A model generated the notes under the pieces. It was not told the DNA's origin. It ran no database searches and saw only the letters and a list, made by a program, of their open reading frames with translations. The position numbers and the translations under genes were made by a program. From positions 186,001-250,000 of the forward strand of contig NC_089451.1 in assembly GCF_026210795.1 (NCBI RefSeq): a DNA stretch of 64,000 bases, given 5' to 3'. Of this stretch, positions 1 to 10,865 are shown piece after piece (the first letter of the stretch is position 1; every line of letters begins with the position of its first letter). Origin of the DNA: Rhizophagus irregularis. Its lineage: Eukaryota > Glomeromycota > Glomeromycetes > Glomerales > Glomeraceae.

Positions 1-1
1 T

Positions 2-379
2 CTTAAAGAATATCGAAAGCAGCTAATATTCTTTATGTTTCACCATGCCCAAAAGACATATCTAAATGCTCAGTTAAATTCCAATTTACTTCAACTAAAT
101 TCGGATGGTGCATTATTAATTGTAGACTATAAAATGAGAATTCTGTCAAAAAGTTCAAGAAAAACAAAATCTGAATTTTTTGGCAAACGTGATTGGAGTC
201 TTCATAGTATACTTGTTTATACTAAAAATTCTAAAACACATAATTTCAACATTCAAGCATTTGACCATTGGTCAAATGACACAAAACAAAATGCCTGGTT
301 CACTGCTTCATCGTTATATAGCATAATAGAAACTCTTGAAAAGAAGTCATCATGGATTACTACTTTACAGAAACTTTAA
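2..379 (+). pseudogene. 3' part of a repetitive-family ORF, truncated by an inverted repeat
   Basis: The reading frame is open from the left window edge; the first ATG is at 35, and the TAA at 377-379 lies inside the inverted repeat that begins near 356. The motif DYKMRI followed by FFGKR and FDHWSNDTKQNAWFT resembles, from memory, a multi-copy Rhizophagus family that may be mobile-element derived. In that family the protein continues past the WIT seen here, so the last residues (TLQKL) are probably supplied by the repeat and the C-terminus is missing. Function unknown. A DDE-type nuclease origin is speculation. Confidence 0.5.
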
Positions 380-752
380 GTTTTCAAGTGATATCATTTC
401 GATATCATTTCGATATCATTTTAATATAGATTTAATATCGATATGATATCGAAATAAAGTATTATCATTTTGATATCATTTCAATATTAAATCAATATTA
501 AAATGATATCGAAATGATATCTTTAAATTAAACTTAAAGATGTTGTTTCAATATCATTTCTATTATCATTTCGATATCATTTCAATATTGATTTAATATT
601 GAAATGATATCGAAATGATAATAATTTATTTCGATATCATATCGATATTAAATCTATATTAAAATAATATCGAAATAATATCGAAATGATATCACTTGAA
701 AACTTAACAATATTGATTTTATATTGATTAAAAATGTTAAGTTTCTGTAAAA
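356..752. repeat. GATATC-rich long inverted repeat (fold-back element)
   Basis: The two ends are inverted copies: TTTACAGAAACTTTAAG near 364-380 and TTAAGTTTCTGTAAA at 737-751. Inside both, GTTTTCAAGTGATATCATTT appears at each end in opposite orientation. The interior is built almost wholly from short ATATCGAAATGATATC-like palindromes in both orientations. There is no ORF. The element appears to have inserted into the family ORF on its left. Two other clusters in the window (35383-36240 and about 48200-49195) use the same vocabulary and the same end motif. Class unknown, probably a MITE or a palindromic satellite. Confidence 0.7.
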
Positions 753-2435
753 TTTATAATGATATTATAAGTACATAATTATTAACAGCATGTTAGAAGC
801 ATTTAAAAATATTCCATAAATAACTACTAATTTTACTTGCATTTAAAATGATTTTAAAAGTTTAATTGTAAAAAAATTTTCCAATATTTTAAAAATATCA
901 CACTCTTAACAATAAATTTAAAGCATTATGAGAGGTTAAAATGTGCTTTAAGAACATTTTTATGATATTTTAAAAAAATTGGCTTGCCCAGTAAAGTAGG
1001 TTTTAAATTAATAAAAAACTTAGATTAAATGGTTAGTGAATGAGTGTAATAGTTTAATTAAAGTTATATTAATATTCTTGTAATTTAAAAAGAAAACTTT
1101 TTTTAATAAAACTTTAAAAGTTCATGCTTAAATGGTCAATAGAAAAACTTATTTTACACGTTTTTGTTCAAACATAAAAATTTGAAGTTACGTAATTTAC
1201 TGATCTTAGCAAAATTTTAATATAATAATAAATATCACGTGATATGGTGAAATTCACTTCTGGTGAATTTAACCTCCAGTGAGCGTTAAAATGATCCATA
1301 TAAAAATATTACAAAAATTATTAAATTTAAATTTTGCTATTATTGAAATCGCAAGTTCAAATTAGCTTAGAATCTGTCTTTCTCTCAAACTAAAGTCATT
1401 AAAAATATTTTCAAAACAATGATAAAATAGAAATTAGATAACGTTACATCATAATGACTATAATTGGCTAATAAATTGGGTGTGTTACGATGGGTTAGAT
1501 GATCTTTTTATAATGCATCAAAAATGCAATTTTACTAAATGATTTGCAAAAATTTTCCCAATTTAGCATAGTAATTTTCTCCGATTGTTATATGAATCAT
1601 GAATTAAATCAAATTGCAATATTATAACTAATTTTTTTTATATAAAATCAATATTAAAAAATGAATTCTAATACTGCAATTCACTTTTTATATATAAAAT
1701 TAATATAAAAAAATGAATCCCAATACTGCAATTCACTTTTTATATGTAGAATTAATATAAAAAAATGAATTTCAATATTACAATTCATTATATAGAATCA
1801 ATAGTTTCAGATTAACAGGCCATTTAGATTATATTGATATTACAACCCAAACTGATGTTTAATCACAATTGCTAAACCTGAACTGATAAATTCAAGTTAA
1901 CCTGTCAAATTACCTAACATGTTCAGATTTCTATTTAATAGTATATTGCTAAGTACTTGGGTAATAAAGGGAAAAAAGATACAGTAGAGAAGAAGGCAAA
2001 AAAAAGTAGATGGATTAATTTTACCAAATGAATAGAATTTGTCTTATACTTTTTAGGCTTACAGAGCTGATTGATGGCAGGACAAATATTTCTTGGATGA
2101 GTTATGTTTCTTGAATTTGCAGAATTGATTGAAGATTAAGAATGATGAGACAGATTTTTTCAGATAGATTTAGAATAAATAAGACAAATAGAACAGATAT
2201 AGGAGTAAAAATAAAAGTTTTTTTAAAAAGATACTGTTGTAAATTTATTATAATATATTTGTTTTATTTGTGAATTGATTTAAAATGAATAACTGAGTAC
2301 TTATATTAAGTAAAATGAGAGCTCATGTATTATGTATTATTTACAAATAATGACGCATTGTATCGCATTATGGAATAATTCATAAATAACAAAATATTTT
2401 CCTCAATCAAAGAAATTAAATATGAGGAAAAACAT
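753..2435. other. AT-rich non-coding stretch with a 52-bp tandem repeat
   Basis: I see no gene here. The DNA is AT-rich with many in-frame stops in all frames. The only clear structure is the three-copy tandem repeat at 1632-1800, listed separately. Confidence 0.6.
1632..1800. repeat. Tandem repeat, three copies of about 52 bp
   Basis: Three successive units each read TTTTTTATATATAAAATTAATAT-like sequence, then AAAAAATGAAT, then AATACTGCAATTCAC or close variants. The third copy is diverged and ends in CAATTCAT. No coding potential. Confidence 0.75.
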
Positions 2436-2630
2436 ATGCGATCAATGCAAGTTACCTTCAACAACTATAAAATGGCAAAGCAACATGCCCACCAAGCCTG
2501 TTTAGTAAAAGATTGCGAGTATAATTGGCATCATGATCATAAATTATGCAAAAAATGTAAAATGTTTTTAGATCATGTTAAAGACGAATTTAAGGACTAT
2601 GTTATAAGGCAGAGCAAAAAAAAAATTTAG
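2436..2630 (+). CDS. Small hypothetical protein with a Cys/His-rich centre
   Basis: A 64-codon ORF from ATG to TAG. It contains CLVKDC, then HHDH, then CKKC, a spacing that could bind one zinc ion. The C-terminus is basic (RQSKKKI). I do not recognise the family. No intron is needed. No clear TATA element is seen close upstream. It could equally be a fragment of an older gene. Confidence 0.35.
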   Translation: MRSMQVTFNNYKMAKQHAHQACLVKDCEYNWHHDHKLCKKCKMFLDHVKDEFKDYVIRQSKKKI

Positions 2631-3465
2631 ATTCTCGTAGCATAAAACTATGTTTAGATTGTGCAATACCACAGCCATAAGAAAACTTGTCTGATATTTT
2701 TTTTTTTTATCCGGATGACGGATTTTATCCGGATCAAGGCTGGTTTTTTTGCCCTAGCACTTCCGGCTAAAACTTTTTTTTTAAAATATTATTATATTGA
2801 TTGCCGTTGTGCGACCTTGTTAATCTTTTTTTTGCTAAACTGACTCTCACTATAACAACAAGTAATATTTTTTAGTTTTCCTACCTTTTCGTTTCTAACT
2901 AATTTTTATTTAAGACCTTTAGTTCTTGAGTGAAGAGCTTAGTGTTTCTTTTTGTATTAATCTTCTGTTCTTTAAAAAGAGGTCTTATTTTTTAAAAAAA
3001 ATAATTATGTAATAAGATTCTTTATGTTCTTAACAGTATAAAGTGTTTGATATTTTTAATAGATTAGCTGTTTTCTATGTTTTCGTTTTAATTATCTGAC
3101 CACGCAAAATTGAAAATGGCGATAATCCCGCATAGTATACATAATTCATATAAAAAAAACTATGTAATCCCGGTCCGTTTTAGGTTTTCTTACTTAATTG
3201 CGGTCCGGGCCGGGTTCAAAAGCCAAAAATTGGCTTATGCATGACTCTATCCGAGTATCTTTCGTAATATAATTTGAACATTTTTTTTTACAAACTTGAT
3301 ATAATTTTTATTCTACAATATGATAATAAAGATTACCCATTTCGAGTGGGCTTTTTTGTTGTCATGTAGATTATAAATACACGGGAGTTCGTTCAAAGGA
3401 ATTGTTTTCACGAAGTAAAATAAATTGTAGAGACTTCCCAAAAATTTACTCTTACATATACAAGG
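2631..3465. other. Intergenic DNA upstream of the membrane-protein gene
   Basis: No convincing gene; a 60-codon ORF at 2661 is low-complexity Phe-rich sequence. A short hairpin followed by a T run (CCCATTTCGAGTGGG then CTTTTTT, 3336-3357) lies about 110 bp before the next gene. Confidence 0.5.
3372..3379 (+). promoter_or_regulatory. Possible TATA box of the 3466 gene
   Basis: TATAAATA lies 86 bp before the ATG at 3466, a plausible core-promoter distance for a short-leader fungal gene. Only the motif and its position support it; in such AT-rich DNA a chance match is possible. Confidence 0.4.
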
Positions 3466-4371
3466 ATGGACGTTTTTATCAAAAAATCAATATTTTCTAT
3501 TATCGTTTCCATTTGGGCGTTCATGTCACCAATAATTGGTACAATAAAAGGTGCCTGTTGTATTAATGAGACGGTCACGAATCCGAATGGATCTACCACT
3601 ACTAAAACTGGGAATATCTGCAATTATGTAATTCAAGGACCCGGATTTACACATCATGAGATGGTAGCTGACTGCTCTATAATCTCAATTTTAATAATTA
3701 ATCTGGCAAAATGGGATGATACTGTCTTAACGATCGCTGAGAAGGATCGTATTATTATTGGCGAAATTATAAAAGAGTGTGAATTGAATAATGTGGATAA
3801 TCCCTTAGAAGTATTGAAAATTTTTTTTAAGGTGATCAAGAATTTTGAAAATATTATTAACCTTATCCGAGTAATAAAAGGGATTATTGGATGCCTTGCT
3901 ATCCCTACATTGGTTATAAGTATTAAAAAGGGTCTTGATAATGAGACAATATTGACAAGAGCAGTTACCTATGGTGCACCAATAATTCAAGAACTCGGTA
4001 TTAATATATTAACATTACTTACATATACAAGTGTAATCTTGATCCTCTTTTTTAAACCATTCCGAAAAGCTGCAAAGTACGCAAAAATAATTTTTATAAC
4101 ACTTTATATCTTTTGGGGATTGTTTATTGCTTGTGTAACTTATGCTTACGTAGGAAAGTTGAAAAGCACAGCAGAAAAGGTTTTTACAGGGACAGTAATC
4201 ACTATTCGTACTTTTGGCGGAGATGCAGTATCTTGTGTGTGCTGTTGCATAGATGTAACTTTGACTTTTTGTGCTTTAATTAATATATGGTTTGCGGTAC
4301 AGAATTTTATTTGGGCAAATAGAGGAGTAAATATCTTAGATCCTAATACACCATTCTGGAAACCGTTTTAG
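3466..4371 (+). CDS. Multipass membrane protein, family unknown
   Basis: An uninterrupted single-exon ORF of 301 codons. Residues about 1-30 form a hydrophobic N-terminal segment (signal peptide or first membrane helix) followed by a Cys-containing, Gly/Thr/Asn-rich loop (ACCINETVTNPNGSTTT). Further hydrophobic stretches lie near residues 75-85, 130-155, 180-200, 210-235 and 260-290. The last carries a cysteine cluster (SCVCCCID). The C-terminus is short and polar. Codon use is more even than in the surrounding AT-rich DNA, supporting a real gene. I recognise no family or catalytic motif. A plasma-membrane or secretory location is inference from the hydrophobicity alone. Confidence 0.75.
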   Translation: MDVFIKKSIFSIIVSIWAFMSPIIGTIKGACCINETVTNPNGSTTTKTGNICNYVIQGPGFTHHEMVADCSIISILIINLAKWDDTVLTIAEKDRIIIGEIIKECELNNVDNPLEVLKIFFKVIKNFENIINLIRVIKGIIGCLAIPTLVISIKKGLDNETILTRAVTYGAPIIQELGINILTLLTYTSVILILFFKPFRKAAKYAKIIFITLYIFWGLFIACVTYAYVGKLKSTAEKVFTGTVITIRTFGGDAVSCVCCCIDVTLTFCALINIWFAVQNFIWANRGVNILDPNTPFWKPF

Positions 4372-5349
4372 TTGTTGTTTAATATTTTTTATTATATTTT
4401 ATTTTAACAAAATTTCAATATTATCAGATATAATAACTCACTTCGAGTTATAAAAATAAATTTTTGCTTGTCTTTGTCGTCTTATATCAAATTTGCGACA
4501 GACGTTAGGGCTCTTTTTTCGTTTAAACTTAATTCTGACGAAGACATTCAGTTGAAAGAAAAGAAAAAAGTGTATTACCACATCTATGCATGTTAATACC
4601 TTTAAATTCCTGCATTAGGTGTATTTTTGTTCACTCTGCAAATTTACTTAGAGCATATACGGGTGGTTTAGAAGGCCATTTTCGAGTTATTTAACAAAAA
4701 CTGTTCTTTCGACAAATCCAATTTTGGAAATGATCGGCAAAAGACGATAAAATCGGTTGTTATATACTAAAGTCAAAATCTACTTCCGAAACCTCCTTCC
4801 ATTTATAAGAGAATTTTGTAAAACAGATGAAAATACATCTAATGTGTAAATTTGAAAGCTTTGCATTAAAAAGAAAATCTTTAACTTAAATCTTTTTTGA
4901 AATTACTGCGCCACACTGCGCCGTCAACCTGGCACACATTTCAGAACAAGCCCAGGCGCACCGGCAATTTTTGCACAGTCACGTGATCGCTTTTTTATTC
5001 ATCACATTGTCACACCCCGTCCGAGTTTCGCTGTTTATATTTATCTGAGGGACAGTTTTTTCGAGTAGGTAAACCCTTATTAATCACCCCTTATTCGTCA
5101 CTGTTTATTTTCACGTGTCAGTGCATAACGCCGTAATGCGGCCCTGTGTGCAAATGCAAATTTTACCGGTGCGGCTGGGGTAGTTCACATTTCAGACGTG
5201 CTAATTTTTAATCTCATGACGTCATGATGTCAGATGTTAAGATTCCTCATTTGTTGATACTTTACAGAATTTCTTATCACTGATTTTTTACACGGCTTTT
5301 CTGAAAATCTTTACGTGTAAAAATTTACATATATTATACATCGTTTAAA
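4372..5349. other. Intergenic region with a GC-richer block
   Basis: There is no ORF of note. About 4905-5230 is clearly richer in G and C than its surroundings (for example CGCCACACTGCGCCGTCAAC) and lies just upstream of the decayed gene at 5350. It may be that gene's old promoter or a repeat remnant; I cannot tell which. Confidence 0.4.
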
Positions 5350-6982
5350 ATGCCAAAGCGTACTACATAGAAGTAATAAAAATAGCGAGTTTGAGGAATC
5401 AAACACTTCAAAAAAATTACAAAGCATAATACAAGAAGTAAATCGAAAAGATAATCAAGAATCCGATGGCGACGAAGTATCAACAGGTTCTTCGAAAATT
5501 TTACCACCAGAAGGTAATAATTAGGTAAGCTATTATTTATTAAGTGCGTTAAAATAAGTGCCTTGTCATATTGATTGATTTTATTCTTTTAGATAGAATT
5601 TGAAGTATGGATAAAACGGTTTCCAAATATATTACGGTCTATAGTAAAAACAATCACAACCCAAAAACAGTAAGTGGATTGGTCGTTTGGTCGAGTAAAA
5701 CCAGTCAAAGATCGAAGATAATAATCACCACACTAAATTTATACAATTACCAGGTGATGATAAGACTATTACCTATCAACCGATGATGAACCAATTCCGC
5801 CACCATCTGCTGATAATGAAGAACGAACTAGACCGAACACGTCAATTTTGCCATCATCAGCTGCTGTAGAAAGATTCAGAAGAGGCACGCCAACTGCGCC
5901 GGTTGATAATCGCGAGAGATTTGAAAAAATTGCGAGGCGATGTTGATTAACAGGGAAAACAGATTCGTGCGTTGTATGAACTACAGAAGATGACACACGA
6001 AAAACTTACATGGCTCCAAAATCAGACAAAGGCGCAGAAGGAGAAGAAAAAAAATACCGATTTAAGCGATAAAGTTTTTAATATAAGTGATATTTCAACG
6101 TCATTATATCATACGATGTTTTCATGACTGTAATTTATTTATCGTTATACACTAATACAGGAGGGATGTAATTCAGTATGTACGAAATTATTTCCGGACA
6201 ACATGTGGCCGAAATATGAAGAATATGAAAAAGGATTAGAAGAATGGCTTGGGGAACGTCATCCCAATTATCTTCAAGAAGTCAATTATCGAGAATGGAA
6301 TAATTGTTTCTCTGGAAGACACCATTCTTCGGTAATTATCATTAATTATAATTTCAGTTAATTATCGATATGCGTAAAATGATTCTTTATTTTATTTAAT
6401 AGTTAATGCAAAAAGTGAAAGATTTGAGAGGATTTAACGTCACAGTAGTGAAAAATGCTGTTTCAAAGAATTAGGAGTACAAGTACTGTGTAATAAACGA
6501 AAATCACCAAAAGATATCCGATTAGAAAAGCTCAAAACAAGTCAATGAGTGTTACGAAAATTTTTATAATGATGACGATAATGATCGAGAATATAGCTAA
6601 GCGAGCATAGTCTTCTATACCTGATGATAATGAAGCGTTTAATAGTATTTTTGCATATACTGCTGCAGTGTGTGACATCGTGTTTAACCCCGATTATCCT
6701 GATATATAAATAGAATGTGCTAAGGTTCGGATTTTTATTGTTTAATTTAAATTCATCTTAATTTGTCTATTAACATTTGAATTAATGTTTTAGGAATTGC
6801 TTAATAAAGATGGAATTTTTACGATTATTGACGCTAAAAAATTATTGGAAGAAGAAATGCCCAAGATTGCGAAAAAAAGGAAAATTAACGAAGAGGTTGA
6901 AGAGGAAGATATTCAATTTGATGTTTTAATAAAGATTTCAAAATTATTATTACGATCAAAAAATTGTATGAACATTTATTAA
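5350..6982 (+). pseudogene. Decayed spliced gene, lineage-specific family
   Basis: Coding pieces line up with preserved intron borders, but the frame is broken. After an ATG at 5350 the frame hits a stop within seven codons. A second frame then reads through an acidic, Ser-rich stretch to about 5510. One clean exon runs 6161-6331 (57 codons, preceded by ACAG and followed by GTAATT) and encodes FPDNMWPKYEEYEKGLEEWL. The next begins at 6403 after TTTAATAG and stops within about 25 codons. The last open piece, 6797-6982, is basic/acidic with KKRKINEEVEEED. Function unknown. Retained introns argue for decay of a genomic copy, not a retrocopy. Confidence 0.55.
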
Positions 6983-7205
6983 ATTATTTTGAATATCGTT
7001 AGTTCCAAACCCATGGATATGCCCAGATTCATCTAAATCAACAAAATGTTCAAATAAAAAGTTTACGAATTCTAATACTTTCTTTTTTTTTGATTCAATT
7101 AAATTTTGACTTTTATCATATTGATGCTGATATTTTAATGGATTCAAGCTAATGATTTAACGTGAAAAATATCCAAATTATAATCGTTTCTTTTATCAAA
7201 TTCAA
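6983..7205. other. Short AT-rich spacer
   Basis: No coding potential seen; only low-complexity sequence between the decayed gene and the GC-richer repeat block. Confidence 0.4.
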
Positions 7206-7690
7206 TGCATTGCACGACTTGATTAACCCGACCACATCAGTGGGGATTTTATGGTATTAGGGGCTAACTGCAGTGTATCTAAGTGCTCATTGAACACGAC
7301 CGAACCGGGACCACTTAGACCACCTGGGTTTTCAAGTTCCATCGTAAATTAGTTAACCACCGTTGCCATACGGCTGTGATTTGTGGTGGTGGCCCCACCG
7401 ACTGCAGACCACTCTTATGTTCCCATTATGGGCCACCCAGGTACCAAGATACAACTTTCCTATCAGTGCTTGGAATAACCCTGTAGGCCACTTTGGACCT
7501 ACAGTGTGTCACAGGTCAAGACATCAGACCTTTCATACCAGTATACCAAAGACCACTTCTGCCACCCCACTAATAGTAGGCATCATTTCAGCACTCCATT
7601 TTGGGGCAGGGATCTTCAACGCAGTTAGAGTGGAGATATTTTATTTTAAATCATGTGAAGTCAAGCATATTTTAAATTGTAAATTGGTAT
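7206..7690. repeat. GC-richer repeat-like block, type unknown
   Basis: This block is much richer in G and C than its flanks and has sharp borders. It contains ACCACATCAGTGGGG, many CCAC and CAGACC words, and a 109-codon ORF (7363-7692) whose composition looks non-coding. I looked for Pol III A and B boxes: the minus strand has GGTTCGGTC near TGGTCTAAGTGG, but the two are too close for a tRNA-type promoter. A degenerate SINE, an LTR fragment or a Helitron passenger are all possible. Confidence 0.35.
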
Positions 7691-7692
7691 AG

Positions 7693-8457
7693 GTTGGCTA
7701 ATAAATAATGATAAAGTAAATAAAATCAAATTTTACATTATTATACAGAAGTTTGTAAAAAAAATAAATTCAATGGTATTTTTTGTAATGATGTCCACCT
7801 TGTTTATGTTAACAGTTAAAGACCAAAATTCTATAACAATCTTTTAAATATAATAATTTGATATTGGATTGTTTGTAAATAAACAACAATTCTTATGTTA
7901 TAAGTAGGAATGGTAACGGTTGGTCATAGTTGGTCATCATATCGGTCACAGTCATTGCCATCCCTACTCCCTAGTTATATGACAAACCAAGTCAAATAGT
8001 TTAATTTGTTGACTTGGTTATAAATAATCAAGCCAACATAAAATTTCAGCTTGATCATTGTCCAGAGCGTAGCGAAGGACTATATAATTTTACGAGGGTC
8101 GGTGACAATTAGTGTCACGTGGCGATTTCCGGTTGTCCGCACGCATCACATTCTTAAAATTTGAGATAAACAAGATAAACAAGATAAATAAAATTGTGAT
8201 ACATTGATTAATCATATGCATCACGTATGACAAGATATACATATACTGATTAAGCGTTGTGTGTGTGTGAAATTTTTTTCTTCGAAAATAGAACAAAATT
8301 TTTTTTGTAATAGAAATTTTTGTACAAAAGTATATACTTTAGAATGCAATTTGTATACACGCTAAATGCAATATAATTATTGAAACATTTTTACACAAAA
8401 CATTATTATTTTTTTTATGCTTAAGTGATTGTATACGTAATTTTTGTAAACTTTATT
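7693..8457. other. Non-coding DNA beyond the Helitron coding region
   Basis: No gene. It contains a hairpin-plus-CTGA candidate for a Helitron 3' end (8046-8083 on the minus strand) and an AT-rich stretch that would be the 3' non-coding part of that element. Confidence 0.4.
8046..8083 (-). other. Candidate Helitron 3' terminus (hairpin then CTGA)
   Basis: On the minus strand a GTCC...GGAC hairpin with the word TTCGCTACGCTCT inside is followed after 10 nt by CTGA. Helitrons end with a hairpin about 10-12 nt before CTRR, so the geometry fits, and it lies downstream of the Rep/helicase remnant on the same strand. Against it, the next base is A, whereas Helitrons normally insert 5' of a T, and the stem is short. 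Confidence 0.3.
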
Positions 8458-10090
8458 TCAATTTCCCGGTATTATGGAATTTAGACGTTTTTCTTCGTCT
8501 AGTCTTTCTTGCAACCTTTTGCATTCTTTAATACGTTGAAGCCTCTCAAAGTTGAACGGCTTGAAGAGAATATCTTTAAGGGTGCGTACTCGAGATATCA
8601 CTACAAATGAAAGACCAGCGATAAATTCTTTATCACCGAGATCTATTATGGCCTTTTGTAACGTGAGACTCTGACTTTTATGCACAGTAATTGCCCAAGC
8701 AAGACAAACAGGAATTTGTAGTCGTGAACAAACTCCAGATTTACCATCCCATGTACGTCGAATTGGTGCAATTGGTACAACCCTTTCACCCTCTAAGCTG
8801 GTAATGGTGGGACCTTTATAACTATCAAAAGAGACTAGTACTGCTATAGGTAAAGAAGGTGGTCCTTGGTCTTCTTTGAACAATATGTCTTTGACGGTTC
8901 CTATTGACCCATTAACCAGTCCAGTTTCTGTCCACAGGTTTGCCGTTAACATGACACGCGATCTTCTTACCAGCAATAACTGTGCTTCAAGACCATGTGC
9001 TGTGTCAAAGTCAGCTTTCTTTGCCTCGTTGCCTCCGGTATGTATGGCTTGAATTTTAGCAACAGGAACATTCAAAGATCTAAGTTAGTCTATGTTTACT
9101 GCGTTAACATCAGCCCATTTTGTTAGGATGAACATAGCGCCAGAGAATCTATTACGTTCTGCCACGCTCAAATTATCTTCAAATCGTGTGACGAGAGTTC
9201 TCCAATCATCTATAGTAGATTCTCCATTGCGCATTCTCAAAAGAATGTTTCTGAAGTCCTATTGTTATTTTGAATTCCCTGACTGGCGCTGAACAACATT
9301 AAGCTTATATGCCTCTTTAAATTGTTTATATGCCGCAAAACCACTATCGGATAATTCATCTCGCTTAGTACTAGCATACATCGGGAGATCACGTACAGGT
9401 GAGAGCTGGCCAAATCTCCCAGCATAATAACCGATCTTCTGCCAAATAGTTCATTATTATGCTCTGGAAAAGCTTGCCGAAGCCGCATGTCAATTAAAGC
9501 AAACATTCGGTGACCAACCATGCTTTTCTCATCGATTATTATATATCTCAGTTCTTTTAATCTATTCTGTAGTTGCTTTAATCGTTCGCCCTATATATCA
9601 AGACGTTTTGCGTCATTAATTATTGGTATTGATAACTTCGAATGTATTATTCCCCGTTGATGTTAAATGCTGCAACTCCTGTTGGCGTAAGCACGACTAT
9701 AGGCAATTTAGATCCTGTTCCCGCCATTTCTTGAAGCCTACCTCGGATTGCTTCAATTAGGTAGGTCTTTCTGGTCCTTGCAGTTCCCATTACAATTATC
9801 CTTAAAGGTTCGACTTGATGTTCTACGAGCACATCATAGTAATGGGACTTTATTCGATTGAAAACTTTCTTTTGATTATCGTTTAGTGTCTGATAATCCA
9901 CGGTTAAGTTTTCTTCTTCAGTACTAATCCTGAAATCACTACTTATAAATGTATCAATATCCCTGAAGTCGGTATCATTATAAATTTGCCTTGGATCGTT
10001 AATCCAATTATGGTTCTGGTCCATGTTCCGAGATCCAAGATCAAAAGAACAATCGAAACTTGGGTTAAGGCCCATTTCTACAAGAAACAT
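8458..10090 (-). pseudogene. Pif1-like Helitron helicase, broken and with a mutated Walker A
   Basis: Three minus-strand blocks (10090-9647, 9521-9237, 9075-8458) in three frames cover a Pif1-type helicase. The first has LNDNQKKVFNRI and the P-loop, which reads GTARTRKT where the family has GTAGTGKT; both changes are Gly to Arg through G to A. The second has SMVGHRM and the IMLGD motif II region. The third has GSIGTVKDI, then CLAWAITVHKSQSLTLQKAIIDLG, motifs V-VI of Pif1 helicases. It would unwind DNA during Helitron transposition, but frameshifts and the damaged ATP site rule that out. Confidence 0.85.
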
Positions 10091-10470
10091 TCAGTCGAAC
10101 CGAAATTCATCCTCTTCATTATCTTCGATTAATTGTTCTTCCTCTTCAACAACGATTTTATTTTCTGCATTACCTATAGGTTGTCCAAGTAGATCAATTG
10201 GGTCAGTATTGATCTCTTCAAGATGGTTGTTATACAAAGTTACCATGCAATAGTTTCGTTTTCAGTTAATTGTTGAAGGTCTCGATGGTGAACATGAAGA
10301 AGAACTTTTATACGACAGAAGTCCTCCCATTGAGGACCTTCACGAAGTGGTGATGGACGCGAAAATATACGGACAATATTTTCTTTTTGACACTCCTTCC
10401 ATCGATTTTGACAAGTCTATGAGTTAAATAAAGCTGAAATAGCGAGAACTCTTCAAGTTCGGTAGGCTGA

Positions 10471-10865
10471 TCTCAATATGCTACCAAGGGTGATTTTTCT
10501 GTTCGTCCTGAATCAGGAGATTTCTCACTTTCCCTGGTGCCGCAAATCCACCTTGGTATCTCATTACTAAGATTTAAAACGACGAACTGGCGACTTGAAT
10601 GGTAAAGAGGAGTGCCTAGAAGAATATGGCAGGTCTTTTGGGCAGAGATATCCCATTCCGCAACGCTATGCAGTAACATCTTTTAGACCGAGGTAAGTAA
10701 TCGATCCTCTGGTTGACTTTCGTTAAGGATTTGATTTAGTATATCTGAAAATGCAGCCGATCGTGGTTCTGCTTTGCTTGCATATTTAGAAATGTATTGC
10801 AGCGCAGCATGTATACTTAAAATCGGCTTTAAATCCACATTAGCTCTCCAACCTTGTAATTGAAG
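10471..10865 (-). pseudogene. Helitron central region remnant
   Basis: Minus-strand fragments in shifting frames include SVAEWDISAQKTCHILLG and YHSSRQFVVLNLS (10679-10473), which I recognise as the segment between Rep and helicase in fungal Helitron proteins. Just upstream, 10850-10690 encodes further matching residues in another frame. Confidence 0.6.

Noticed and set aside
3336-3357. Short hairpin plus T run as a terminator or Pol III gene end
   Set aside because: The stem is only four or five pairs, and no Pol III gene can be recognised upstream.
5769-5996. 75-codon minus-strand ORF
   Set aside because: Lies antisense to the decayed spliced gene and has no recognisable features.
7206-7690. 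tRNA-derived SINE
   Set aside because: GGTTCGGTC resembles a B box but the A-box-like word is only a few bases away, not the required 30-60 bp, and no tRNA fold or 3' tail is seen.
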